Program-made: the position numbers and the translations under genes
Assembly (NCBI GenBank): GCA_023374045.1
Contig: CM041780.1
Location: forward strand, 171,978,839 to 172,042,838
Direction: 5' to 3'
DNA: 64,000 bases
Source: Limonium bicolor
Lineage: Eukaryota; Streptophyta; Magnoliopsida; Caryophyllales; Plumbaginaceae
Shown here: one piece after another, positions 11,319 through 21,380 of the stretch
Position numbering within the stretch: position 1 is the first letter of the stretch
Layout: each line of letters begins with the position of its first letter
Notes under the pieces: generated by a model
Databases searched by the model: none
Seen by the model: the letters and a program-made list of their open reading frames with translations, nothing else
What the model was told of the DNA's origin: nothing

Positions 11319-11398
11319 GTGAGAAAAATTGATATTGAATGAGTTAAGAAATAATTAGTAACCGTTTGAGATATGAGAATTGACAATATGAATCTCAG
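11319..11398 (+). other. Intron-like segment 2 in gag of A (80 bp)
   Basis: Starts GTGAGAAAAATTG and ends GAATCTCAG, AT-rich between GC-rich coding-like DNA. Nearly the same length as segment 1, and both hold similar words (GAATTTGAGTAAG versus GAATGAGTTAAG). The coding phase across it is less clear because of nearby frameshifts. Confidence 0.4.
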
Positions 11399-11734
11399 GA
11401 TCTGAGACTGAGAGGGGAGCCGGTGGTGGCTACCAGCGACGCTTCATCTGTTAGATGGTTCACAGGACCACCCCGGGCTCGACTGTAAGGGGAATAAGGT
11501 GGAGTGCAACTTCTGTGGTGTCTACGGGATCGAGCTTATGAGTTTACCGGAACCCTGCTAGCAGAGCCTATAGGCCCACACCAGGGCAAGGGCAAGACCG
11601 ATCAGGGAGCTGGATCTGACGGTCAGAGGAAGTGCAGCAGCCCGGCGGACAAGAACCCACGGGCGACCCAGAAGACGGGGCCCACTCTACACATGGTGGA
11701 CCGGGACGATGAGCCTGAGCCCTCATCGAGCCAG

Positions 11735-12751
11735 GTACCACTATAACCATTTAGTAATAAATTACCTGCTTACCGCATTATCATGCATGTTGGTGAAATA
11801 TATGAGTTAAGTAAGAATAAGATGAGATTAGAACTTAAGTGAGATATACCTACTACCACTCTAGGAAGATTCAACATTTGCTACCCATACCATCCACATC
11901 TAACCCGGAGCACACGACATCAAACCATGGACTTTCCAACCGAGCAATGTCAGGTTCCGCCCAGGTATGATTTATTAGGGGATACCTGACACCCGAAGCA
12001 CAAATAGCCATCATCAGGAGATGCAATCAACTAGGAATGGGACCGGGAGGTTTTTACACACGGAGTACCCAGGGGGAGCAAGGATGAAATTAAGATGATG
12101 AGCTTGGGCAAGGATTGGAATCCGTATGCCAAGAAATTACCAAACCACAAGGGAGCAAGATGGAGTCTCACCACCGGGAATACCCGAAGAGTTCCATCCA
12201 GTTATTGCACAAGTCGTGGAAATCGCTCAGCAGTTGGGAGGCTGAACCGATTCCAGACATACAAGCGGACATTTGTATTGTAAACTTCACGAAAAAGATG
12301 GGAAACTGGACTACACCAGGATAAGGACGAGACAACGGAGTCTCTCGAAAGAGGGATACCCGTAGTGTCTTGGTCCATTGGAGATGATGCGGAGTTTTAA
12401 TACGGCGAGCAGAAGCGTGCGGACCGTGCAGATAAGATAGTACTTAAGTCAGGTGATGTATTAATTTTGGGAGGGAATCAAGGATGTTTACCATGGGATT
12501 AAGAGAATCAAGCTGAATACAGCACCGTCAGCAGTAATCAATGCGACGCATATGAGACCAGGAAGATTAAACCTAACCTTTATTTTAGACAATATTCCAT
12601 GTAATGTTAGAATGAGATGAGAAATGAGATGTAAGATTGAAGCACATGTTGTAAACAGGATGGTCATGATTAAAATAACAGTTTGTTCATATAAATTGTT
12701 ACGACTCTTTGTTATACCATCAATACTCATGGAGCTTGTGAACACAATTAG
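11735..12751 (+). other. Unexplained 1-kb block between gag and protease of A
   Basis: It starts at a GTACCA splice-like site and ends with ACACAATTAG just before protease-type sequence. Inside, AT-rich runs alternate with coding-like patches. One reads YLTPEAQIAIIRRCNQLGMG and another PPGIPEEFHPVIAQVVEIAQ. I do not recognise either. No terminal repeats or target duplication delimit it. It could be a large intron-like insert, a fragment of another element, or extra gag sequence. Confidence 0.4.
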
Positions 12752-13162
12752 GTCAAGGACTCGGTACGGAAGGTGCACTAAGCATACTCACAGAGGCACA
12801 GGCCGACGCTAGCGGTACTATCCTCACCGGCACCTTTCCGATCAATGGGATTGAGGCATCAGTTCTCTTCGACTCAGGGGCCTCGCATACCTTTGTCTCG
12901 GCATCATTTGCGAGCAGGTTGGGGCTAGACGCTGATGAGCTACCCGACTTCACGGTTACGCTCCCGTCTAAGGAGAAGGTTCGTTTAACTCGTTACTACC
13001 GAGGAGCCACCATCAGCATTAAAGGGGAAGACTTCCCAGTCAGTTTCGTTGAGTTCTGTAAGCTAGGATTTGATGTTATCTTCGGGATGAACTGGTTGGA
13101 GCGGCACAAGGGATGTATCCTCTGCGCCGAGCATAGATTGCTGCTCAGGAGTCCGTCTGGGT
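12752..13162 (+). pseudogene. pol: Aspartic protease domain of element A
   Basis: Reads EAQADASGTILTGTFPING, then VLFDSGASHTFVS with the catalytic D-S-G triad, then the flap region and FDVIFGMNWLERHKGCI, which matches the G-M-(D/N)-W-L hallmark that closes the chromovirus protease. The frame is open from about 12790 to the TAA at 13162, so this domain is intact apart from its links. It would cut the Gag-Pol polyprotein in the particle. Downstream the frame is lost in the linker (AMAMHRELRRKEVYLCYVQD) before RT. Confidence 0.85.
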
Positions 13163-13239
13163 AACAATATCATAATACCGCCAGAGGCCCAGAGAGCCTT
13201 TCGACTAAGATCATCACCGCCATGGCAATGCATAGAGAA

Positions 13240-13975
13240 TTAAGGAGAAAGGAAGTATACCTCTGCTATGTACAGGACATAGAGAAGACCTGAGTTTGAC
13301 CCCGACTTAACGGTAGTGTCGGAGATCCCCGACTTGTTTCCATGGGAACTGCCCGGCATGCCACCCACTCGGGAGGTAGAGTTCACCATTGAGCTGCTAC
13401 CTGGTACCGGACCGATAGCCAAAGCACCATACCGTATGGCTCCGGCAGAAATGACTGAGTTAAAAGAACAACTGAAAGATTTGTTGGATAAAGGATTCAT
13501 GACCAAGTGTGTCACCATGGGGAGCGCCAGTCCTCTTCGTGAAGAAGAAGGATGGTAGTCTCCGCCTCTGCATCGACTACAGAGAGCTGAATGCAGTGAC
13601 AGTGAAGAATAAGTACCCAATACCCCTCTACCTACGATTGATCTGTTCGATCAGTTGAAGGGAGCATCTGTGGTTTTCCAAGATTGATCTCAGATCGGGG
13701 TATCATCAGATAGCCATTAAGGCGGGAGACATTGAGAAGACGGCATTCCGGACACGATACGGCCACTATGAGTTTACAGTGATGCCGTTCGGTTTGTCGA
13801 ACGCACCGGCGAAGTTTATGGATCTGATGAACCTTGTTCCGGGAGCAGCTGGACAAGTCGGTTGTGGTTTTTATATACATTCTGATATATTCAAAGTCTA
13901 AGGTTCAGCATGAGGAACATTTGAGGAGGGTGTTAGAAATATTGAGGGAGAACCGCTTATGCTAAGTTCTCCAAG
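13240..13975 (+). pseudogene. pol: N-terminal reverse transcriptase of element A, cut by element F
   Basis: Begins with VVSEIPDLFPWELPGMPP and REVEFTIELLPGTGPI, the typical entry into chromovirus RT, then APYRMAPAEMTELKEQL. A frameshift near 13530 leads to [19 protein letters not shown], then [28 protein letters not shown] and [17 protein letters not shown]. From 13849 on it duplicates the sequence that restarts at 19068, but the catalytic F-I-D-D reads F-I-Y here. It then runs into the LTR of F. The finger and palm parts of RT are thus present in three frames, and the copy is inactive. Confidence 0.85.
13849..13975 (+). repeat. Left copy of a 127-bp flank duplication around element F
   Basis: Matches 19068-19200 apart from a few indels and a change that removes the RT aspartate pair. 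A normal Ty3/gypsy target duplication is 5 bp, so this is not one. It reads as the uninterrupted site, followed by an internal point of the F LTR. Confidence 0.8.
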
Positions 13976-14842
13976 TTCTACTCTGCTTTTGGGAAGCCTT
14001 AAGTAGAACTTAGAGACAAGAGAATAAGTAGCTAGTTTATTCTACTTTGCATGAAGACTAGAACTCGGGTTAAGAAACTTGAAAATTCCATAAATGATCA
14101 AAAGAGTTTTACAAGGAATCATCCTAACCAAAACTAACAAGGATTCTGCATCACCATCCACAAATACAAGAAGAGAATACAAAGGGGAGAAGGAGATGTT
14201 AAAAGCCTTAACCCTGACAAGGTCTTCTCTTCTCTTGCGTGGATGGATCTGCAAACGTTCCTTGGACACCAACACTTGGAATGGGATGGAAACTGGGATG
14301 TGAATGAAGTATAATATGGTGTTGAAGTGTGTCAAATTGCCAGCAGCCTTTCTCGGCCTATTTATAGGCATCAAAATGTCTCCTGCCGCGTCGTGCCGGG
14401 TTCCCAAATAGCCGGCACCACGTGTAAAATGCGCCCAAATGTTAACGGTCGAAACCGTCGATGTCCGTGCGAAACAGTGCTTATGCGGGTAGGAATTACC
14501 CGGCATCACACCCGGCAGCGGTTGGAAAACACGTGGATCACATGTGCTGTCGTATGGTCAATCGAGGCGATTTTACACTCATGCCGGATAGCATTTACCC
14601 GGCATCACATCCGGCAAGGCTTCTTTCTTCTGTTCTGTACCGTGCAGAAACTACCCGGCGTTGAGTCCGGCTTCAATTAACTTTTGCCTAGAAAATCATT
14701 CCTTGCACAGAAAACTCATAAAACATAAATCTGTACAAATATTATATTTTAACACATAATAAGCATAATAAACATAAATAACTTTTTTAGATAAATAATA
14801 CTAAATCTAGTGCATAAAATATGATAAGTCTGCGGCTTATCA
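13976..14842 (-). repeat. Truncated 3' LTR of F
   Basis: Matches 18190-19066 of the right LTR with many single-base gaps. The first 636 bases of that LTR have no counterpart here. The end TTATCA, read as TGATAAG on the minus strand, forms a terminal inverted repeat with GATAAGTC just inside. Confidence 0.85.
14378..14672 (-). repeat. CCGG inverted-repeat cluster in the left LTR of F
   Basis: Repeated GCCGG(G)T...ACCCGGC pairs, for example ATTACCCGGCATCACACCC followed by GGCAGC, occur at five or more places. The right LTR copy (18600-18892) is better preserved and has perfect GCCGGGTA/TACCCGGC arms. Confidence 0.7.
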
Positions 14843-14853
14843 AGGCCCTACAC
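14843..14853 (-). other. Polypurine tract of F
   Basis: On the minus strand TGTAGGGCCTT ends next to the TGATAAG of the 3' LTR, preceded by GAGCAAAACAAG-type sequence typical for the Athila 3' end (CTCGAGGACTAGCAAAAGG). A second similar tract is at 15825-15838. Confidence 0.6.
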
Positions 14854-15847
14854 TTACCTTTTGCTAGTCCTCGAGCAAAACAAGATTCGAAAGGACTAAT
14901 TACTTATGCACAAAACAGATAAACTCTAGAATGAAATATAGATAAATATTTTCAACTATAAGACTCTAATTCATGATTATCACTTAATCTACCTTATTCT
15001 ATCAAAACATACTAATGGGTATAAAACAAAGAATTTTCAAAACCGATCAAAAAGCTTTTGGGCTATTTTGCATAAGGGATTTTTGTAATCTCTCCTTTTT
15101 CCGGTTTCCATCATTCAGCTCTATTTTTCAAGAGTTTCTGAATGTGGCCAAGACACTCATCAATGGTCTTTATGAATCAGCCCTATTTTGCAAGGGTTTC
15201 TGAATCAACCATGATTTTTTTGCATTGAAGAACGGGGAATTTAGGAGAAAAATAAAAGAAAAAAAACTCTCGTATCTTGCTTTTATTCAGAGGCACTTTA
15301 TGCAACCTCTAGGAATATATTGCTTTTCCTTTAGGAGAAGGTTTTTTTTTCTCTTTTTTTTCTTTTTCTTCTTCTTCTTTCTTTTGCACAAAAACCCTTT
15401 TTTAAGATTTTCACCCAAAAGATTTTTCACAATTTAGAAAGAAAAGAATAATACCCATAAGTACATAAAGGAAAGAATTAGGAGCAAGATCATGTACTCA
15501 TGTTAATAAAGAGAATCAAAAAGTTAAAAACAGGAATCTATAAGTCATTAGAAAGCTTACCTCTTGAGAGAACAGGCTTTTAGTCATTCCTAATCTCATC
15601 TCAATCAAAAACATGCAAAAAGTTTAGTAAAACATTTGAATAAAACGCAGAACTTATGCATATTATTAAAAACTTATTTTTCTTTTTTTTCTTTTTTTTT
15701 TTTAAGAAAACTAAAATAACTAAGTTGAAAGTATTGACGAAAGCAAATCATAAAAAATAAAAGAGAAAAAAAATAAATGGTAAGAAAGGCTCCCCTGTTT
15801 GACATTGAAGGTGTGAGGAGGACCCGCCCTACACTTAGCCTTTTAGG

Positions 15848-16975
15848 CTATTTGGCACCATTGGAGATCCTAGGAAGGATAGTGACCGAATTCGCATGCT
15901 CCCGTGGATTGGTTTGCGTTTGAGATGGGAGTTGACCTTGCTGTCTTGGTTGCATCAGAAGTTGCTGTAACTGCAACTGCAACGATTTGTGTTCCTTGCG
16001 AATGGTCGAGATCTCATTTTGAGTATCCTGGGTCTTGTTCATCAGGGCTGACATCATGTCACGAAGTTCAGCCATTTTGGCCTCTGATGAAGATGCAGGA
16101 TGGGATGGTCTGTATTGTCTTGGACCTCCCTGGTAGCCGGCTTGACTCTGGAAGTGTTGAGGGGGTTGGTTCCCCTGTTGCCATGGCTGCCGAAACCCTT
16201 GGTTACTCACATAATTGACTTCCTCAACACTCTGAAAGTCTGGAATGTCGAGGCTCGAAGCGTGTGGTCGTGCACTAACCACGTTCGCTTGTTGAGGAAG
16301 TTTGTTCATTGCTATTTGCTCCACCACTTTCTGTAGAGCGCTAACCTTTGTGGACGTTTGGGCATTACTTTCCAATAACTGCTCATGACTTTGTATCAAT
16401 TTGTCGAATTTGGTGTCGCCCTCTCCCACTTGATATAAACCAGCGGTACTACCCCTGGTTCCACCGGTGGCCCAATCTCTTATCTCTTCACAAAGAGATT
16501 CAACCCCACTAAGGAATTGATCTCCAGGTTTCTTCAATATGTCTGCACCAAGGGAGGATAGGATCATGGTCTTGCATTGGTTGACCAATCCCTTGTAAAA
16601 CAACTGAGATAGTTGTTCCTTGGTGAGGCCGTGGTGAGGACATGTGCGTTGCAAGAATTTAGTGATGTGGAGCAAAGCATCGTCCGGGTTTGTACCATCG
16701 AACATACCCAATTCCTTGATGCATCGTATTTGATGATATGGCTTAAGTTTTTGCCATTCATCATATTCGTTTTGAGCGAGGAGTGGGAGGTCAATTGCTG
16801 GCTTTTGGCCTTGGTTGGAAGGCCTATTGATGTTGCGGACGGTAGGTGCTGCCATTGATGTAGGATCTGCTTCTTGTATGGTTCGTTGTTGCCTTAAAGT
16901 TTGAAGCAAGGTTCTCTCGATCTCCGGATCAAAGTTGGCTAAATTTTCAGGAGTACTTGTTGACCGAAGAAGCAT
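15848..16975 (-). CDS. gag: Gag protein of element F (Athila-like), 375 aa
   Basis: This is the only long intact frame in the window. It opens with DPEIERTLLQTLRQQRT, a start like other Athila gags, and continues with a proline/asparagine-rich part and IRCIKELGMFDGTNPDDAL. The capsid-like end follows: HHGLTKEQLSQLFYKGL and ILSSLGADIL, matching the H-x-x-x-x-x-L-x-x-F-Y-x-G-L pattern of Athila gag. A Q-rich tail has coiled-coil potential around residues 290-345 and no zinc knuckle. The usual central gag segment appears shortened. It is the likely particle protein of a gag-only element and would need reverse transcriptase and integrase from a relative. It ends with a TAG just before the AT-rich 3' region. 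Confidence 0.85.
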   Translation of the reverse strand: MLLRSTSTPENLANFDPEIERTLLQTLRQQRTIQEADPTSMAAPTVRNINRPSNQGQKPAIDLPLLAQNEYDEWQKLKPYHQIRCIKELGMFDGTNPDDALLHITKFLQRTCPHHGLTKEQLSQLFYKGLVNQCKTMILSSLGADILKKPGDQFLSGVESLCEEIRDWATGGTRGSTAGLYQVGEGDTKFDKLIQSHEQLLESNAQTSTKVSALQKVVEQIAMNKLPQQANVVSARPHASSLDIPDFQSVEEVNYVSNQGFRQPWQQGNQPPQHFQSQAGYQGGPRQYRPSHPASSSEAKMAELRDMMSALMNKTQDTQNEISTIRKEHKSLQLQLQQLLMQPRQQGQLPSQTQTNPREHANSVTILPRISNGAK

Positions 16976-17092
16976 TCACTTGGATAACTTCAGGAGGAGT
17001 AAGAGAAAACGTTATAATATTCGTATTAATAAAAGAAATAATATACTGACATAATTAATATTATGAAATACATGAAGGGGCAAATTCTTGGT

Positions 17093-17405
17093 TATGCCGG
17101 ACAGAGTGCCGGGTGACTTATACCCGGCAGTGGACTTCCTCCACTAATGCCGGGTGTATACAAACCGGCAACCTGCCCGGCGTGACCAAAAATCGACCAA
17201 AACTTAATTAAAAGACATTGAAGGTAGAAGATAATCAATATAGATACAAGAGGAAATCCTTTAAGAAGAATTTCTTACGGTCCCTCTTATTTACGAAAAT
17301 AAAATTGAGAAAATTTTGAACATGCCGGACGCAGTGCCGGGTACAACCTATCCGGCATCAGACTTCCTCCGAGTTTGCCGGATGACAGACGCCCGGCACC
17401 AAGCA
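17093..17405 (-). repeat. CCGG inverted-repeat array in the leader of F
   Basis: Six or more GCCGG(A/G) and CCGGCA words alternate, such as ATGCCGGACAGAGTGCCGGG, between the primer site and gag. The same words fill the F LTRs, so the array has spread outside the LTR. Confidence 0.7.
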
Positions 17406-17532
17406 CGGCACATTCAAGTCTGCAAAACTAAGGGCGAAAATAAATTAAAGAATCAAAGAATCAAAGGATCAAAGAATCAAAGAATAAAGAATAGGGCGTT
17501 TTACCGAATTTAGGACTTGGACTAATTCCAAA

Positions 17533-17550
17533 TCCCCGGCAACGGCGCCA
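17533..17550 (-). other. Primer-binding site of F (tRNA-Asp type)
   Basis: Minus-strand TGGCGCCGTTGCCGGGGA is the standard Athila primer site, complementary to the 3' end of plant tRNA-Asp. It lies three bases from the LTR end. Confidence 0.9.
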
Positions 17551-17553
17551 ATT

Positions 17554-19066
17554 TGCTAACTAGAAAATTGCAGGAAAAACTATATACATAAAAAGAATGA
17601 AATAATAAACTAAACCTACATAAACCTACAACTCTACTACGGGTAGCAAATAAAACCCGGCCGGAGTATAGTGTAAGTACATTACGACCGGGAGTATCGA
17701 ACCCAAGGGACTTATAGAAAACTAGTCCTAATCCGGGCAAAAGCCTATTCTATAATAACAAGGGGGGAAAAGTAAATGTGACTCTAACTAAATAAATAAG
17801 TAAATAAACTAACTTTGATTTGGGAAGGTTATCAATGCAAAAGGTTCGTATGACCAATGATCAAGGATGGCAAGTCTCAAAGAGGATTTGTTCTCGCAAA
17901 ATGCATATGCCGGGTGGAATGCCGGACCTCGGATACCCGGCAGATTCATGGCCTTGAATGCGCCGGACAACTTTCACCCGACACCACATCCGGCATCGTA
18001 CATTTTGTAAACAACAATTCCAAAATCGGGTCTGAATAAAGGAACTCATCATCCATACTTGCATCGTGCATACCAAATGCCGCGAATACAACCAGAATAA
18101 TGGGGAAATTAGAGATTAATCCAAAATCTTAGCATTTGTTGTCCACTTTTCAAAACAACAATATTAAAGATCACCAAAATCCTAATCTATTCTACTCTTG
18201 CTTTTGGGAAGCCTTAAGTAGAACTTAGAGACAAGAGAATAAGTAGCTAGTTTATTCTACTTTGCATGAAGACTAGAACTCGGGTTAAGAAACTTGAAAA
18301 TTCCATAAATGATCAAAAGAGTTTTACAAGGAAATCATCCCTAACCAAAACTAACAAGGATTCTGCATCACCATCCACACAACTACAAGAAGAGAATACA
18401 AAGGGGGAGAAGGAGATGTTAAAAGCCTTAACCCTGACAAGGTCTTCTTCTTCTCTTGCGTGGATGGATCTGCAAACGTTCCTTGGACACCAACACTTGG
18501 AATGGGATGGAAACTGGGATGTGAATGAAGTATAATATGGTGTTGAAGTGTGTCAAATTGCAGCCTTTCTCGGCCTATTTATAGGCATCAAAATGTCTCC
18601 TGCCGGGCGTCGTGCCGGGTCCCAAATAGCCGGCACACGTGTAAAATGCGCCCAACTGTTAACGGTCGAAACCGTCGATGTCCGTGCGAAACAGTGCTTA
18701 TGCCGGGTAGGAATTACCCGGCATCACACCCGGCAGCGGTTGGAAAACACGTGGATCACATGTGCTGTCGTATGGTCAATCGAGGCGATTTTACACTCAT
18801 GCCGGATAGCATTTACCCGGCATCACATCCGGCAAGGCTTCTTTCTGTTCTGTACTGCCGTGCAGAAACTACCCGGCGTTGAGTCCGGCTTCAATTAACT
18901 TTTGCCTAGAAAATCATTCCTTGCACAGAAAACTCATAAAAACATAAATCTGTACAAATATTATATTTTAACACATAATAAGCATAAATAACATAAATAT
19001 AACTTTATTTAGATAAATATAATACTAAATCTAGTGCATAAAATATGATAAGTCTGCGGCTTATCA
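17554..19066 (-). repeat. Complete 5' LTR of F (1513 bp)
   Basis: On the minus strand starts TGATAAGCCGC and ends GTTAGCA before the primer site. It carries a CCGG inverted-repeat cluster at 18600-18892 and a CTTGGGTTCGATACTCCCGG segment typical of Athila LTR 3' ends. Confidence 0.85.
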
Positions 19067-19067
19067 T

Positions 19068-19847
19068 CTGGACAAGTCGGTTGTGGTTTTTATTGATGAC
19101 ATTCTGATATATTCAAAGTCTAAGGTTCAGCATGAGGAACATTTGAGGAGGGTGTTAGAAATATTGAGGGAGAACCAGCTATATGCTAAGTTCTCCAAGT
19201 GTGAGTTTTGGCTTGACCAGGACTCTTTCCTAGGTCATGTCATCTCAGATGCTGGGATCGCAGTGGATCCAGCAAAGATTGATGCCGTACGTACCTGGCC
19301 AAGACCGAAGACTGTTACCGACATCCGGAGCTTTCTCGGTCTGGCAGGTTACTACAGGAGGTTTGTTAGAGATTTCAGTAAGGTCACGAAGCCGATGACC
19401 AGTCTGATGAAGAAGGATGCACCATTTCTATGGACAGATGACTGTGAGAGATCTTTTCAGCGCTTGAAGGACTCACTGACCACTGCACCGGTACAGACCA
19501 TTCCAGACGGTACAGAGGGCTTTGAGGTTTATTGTGATGCATCCGGCAGAGGGCTGGGTTGCGTGCTCATGCAACATGGCAAGGTGGTGGCATATGCCTC
19601 ACGCCAGTTGAAGAAACATGAGGAGAACTACCCCACACATGATTTAGAGCTGGGAGCTGTAGTCTTCGCTCTGAAGATATGGCGCCACTACTTATACGGG
19701 GTTAGTGTCACGATCTACACCGATCATAAAAGTTTGAAATACATATTCACTCAGAAGGAGTTAAATCTTCGACAGAGGAGATGGTTAGAATTTCTGAAAG
19801 ACTATGACATTGACCTCCATACAAAGAAGGGAATGCCAATGTTGTAG
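19068..19847 (+). pseudogene. pol: C-terminal RT and RNase H of element A
   Basis: Resumes after F with [15 protein letters not shown], holding the catalytic F-I-D-D, then [35 protein letters not shown] and [17 protein letters not shown], the RT thumb. RNase H follows: [16 protein letters not shown] with the first catalytic Asp, [20 protein letters not shown] with the Glu/Asp part, and [14 protein letters not shown]. The frame is open for 254 codons, the best preserved part of pol. It breaks after HTKKGMPML, where NVVADALSR is expected and is seen one frame over. It would copy the RNA genome and remove the RNA strand inside the particle. Confidence 0.88.
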
Positions 19848-21200
19848 CAGATGCCCTGAGCCGTCGAGCACACTCACTCCATCGCTAGTTTCTTTCTCCA
19901 ACTTGGTTGATGAGGTGCGAGAGGCTCAGAGGACTGATGAGTATATGAGAAGAGGTCAGACAGAAGCTGACAGATGATACCTTTGAGAGTCAGAAATACG
20001 ACTTCAGACTTCATGATGATGATCTTATCAGACTTAAGGGCCGATTATGCATACCACGAGGTAACACGGATCTGAAAGACCGTATACTTAGAGAATCACA
20101 CTACTCTTCAGTTTTCCATCCATCCAGGAGCCTCTAAAATGTATAAAGACATGAGAGATACTTCTGGTGGTCGGGGATGAAGACAGATGTTACCGAGTTC
20201 GTCTTGAGGTGTCTCACATGCCAGAAGGTGAAATTCGAGCACAGACACCGGCGAATGGTACAGTCGATGCCAGTTCCGGAGTGGAAGTTCCATGATATCT
20301 CCATGGACTTCGTAGTTGGCTTCCACCTGCTAGGGGAGGTCTCACATGATATGGGGTGGTGGTGGATCGCCTTACCAAGTAGCCCGATTCATCCGATGAA
20401 GGATACTTGGAAGGTGACCAAATTAGCTGAGTTATTTGAGAAAGAGATCATGAGGCATCACGACATACCAAGACCATAGTGTCAGATAGAGATTCCAGAT
20501 TCCTTTCGAGGTACTGGAGAGCTACCAGAGAAGCGTTGGGTACAGAACTCAAACTGAGTACCGCGTTCCATCCTCGACAGATGGTCAGACTGAGCGTACT
20601 ATTCAGACACTCGAGGACATGCTGAGAGCATGTGCCTTAGACTTCCAGGGCAGTTGGATTGACAGATTGCATCTGATCGAGTTTTTCATACAACACAGCT
20701 ATCACGCTTCGATCAAGATGGCAACCTTTTCAAGCGTTGTACGTAGACCATGTCTACACCGCTCTGCTGGGATGAGTCGAGTGAGACGGTCATTATAGGA
20801 CCAGTACTTAGAACAAGTTAAGGCTGAAGTTCAACAAATCACGGGAGAACATGAAAGCTGCTCAAGATAGGCAGAGTCGTATGCTGATGTTCGACGACGA
20901 GACCTGGAGTTCGCAGTGGGCGACCAGGTATTTCTGTGAGTATCACCGATGAAGGGTGTATTCAGGTTTGGGCAGAAGGGCAATTAAGCCCGAAATTTGT
21001 TGGTTCTTATGAGATTACGGAGCGGTGGGCCCGGTTGCTTACAGGTTGAATTTACCTGCTGAGCTGGGTAAAGTGCATGATGTTTTTCATGTTTCACAGC
21101 TAAAGAAATACATGCACCACCCCTCCCATGTGTTAGAACCTGAGAGGTTGACTTTAGAACCAAACATGAGATCCGTGGAGACTCCTCAAGAATCTGGACA
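19848..21200 (+). pseudogene. pol: Integrase of element A, fragmented
   Basis: Starts after ADALSR. The zinc-binding part reads HPGASKMYKDM then TEFVLRCLTCQKVK, giving the HHCC pattern. The catalytic core is present in pieces: SMDFVVGF with the first Asp, SDRDSRF with the second, and [17 protein letters not shown] with the Glu. Later come NKSRENMKAAQDRQS-like and RFGQKG segments and KVHDVFHVSQLKKYM, the standard end of chromovirus integrase. At least four frameshifts break the frame, so it is inactive as written. Its normal job is to insert the DNA copy; the 5-bp ACCTC duplication is the trace it left here. Confidence 0.82.
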
Positions 21201-21345
21201 GTAAGACTAGGACACTCGCCACAAGTCAGTGCGACTGGTGAAGGTTCTCTGGTCTAACCAGGATGTCGAAGAGGCCACGTGGGAATTAGAGGATAAGATG
21301 AGGCGAAGTACCCTTCTTTATTTACTGACTAGATCGTCTGTATAG
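21201..21345 (+). pseudogene. pol: Chromodomain at the end of A integrase
   Basis: Reads RLVKVLWSNQDVEEATWELE, then EDKMRRSTLLYLLTRSSV and a stop. The pattern K-V-x-W-x-(N)-x-x-x-E-E-A-T-W-E is the C-terminal half of the chromodomain in chromovirus integrases, thought to guide insertion to certain chromatin. The N-terminal half is damaged. It places A among chromoviruses, not Athila or Tat. Confidence 0.85.
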
Positions 21346-21362
21346 GGTACGGGGCGTACCCC

Positions 21363-21380
21363 TTTTTTAAGGGGGTAGAG
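21363..21380 (+). other. Second purine tract of A
   Basis: TTTTTTAAGGGGGTAGAG almost repeats the true tract at the 3' LTR (TTTTAAGGGGGGTAGA) about 255 bp upstream of it, just after the pol stop. Confidence 0.5.

Larger units (their letters stand above)
10366..11734 (+). pseudogene. gag: gag of element A, broken, with two intron-like gaps
   Basis: The first ATG gives MAETP and opens GC-rich coding-like DNA. In shifting frames one finds ELETAFETLDV, then WWK, then MDEYYSEVTALLRLLP and RFYAGLAIDPLRHG, which follow the order of the chromovirus gag domain (retrotrans_gag). A basic, Q-rich tail (AEDEENAKRRV) and a zinc-knuckle area with HPGLDCKGNKVECNFCG follow, the latter like the CCHC/HxGxC double finger of Tekay gag. 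Two AT-rich GT...AG segments interrupt it; removing the first joins TLQ to DAI in phase. Besides these there are at least five frameshifts, so no protein is made from this copy as written. It should have built the virus-like particle. Identification is firm; exact ends are not. Confidence 0.8.
13976..19066 (-). mobile_element. Element F: gag-only Athila-like LTR element nested in A
   Basis: On the minus strand the order is 5' LTR (right), a primer site matching tRNA-Asp (TGGCGCCGTTGCCGGGGA), a leader with CCGG inverted repeats, one gag ORF of 375 codons, a short 3' region and a truncated 3' LTR (left). LTRs start TGATAAGCCGCAG. No protease, RT or integrase exists between gag and the 3' LTR, so it resembles the TR-GAG class of non-autonomous plant elements. 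It interrupts the RT of A and must be younger than A. The left LTR lacks about 640 bp relative to the right one, and the host flank is duplicated, so the left end is either rearranged or misassembled. Confidence 0.85.

Noticed and set aside
15225..15437. Small ORF with a poly-Phe run
   Set aside because: It reads a poly-T/pyrimidine stretch in the 3' region of element F; no domain and no conserved start.
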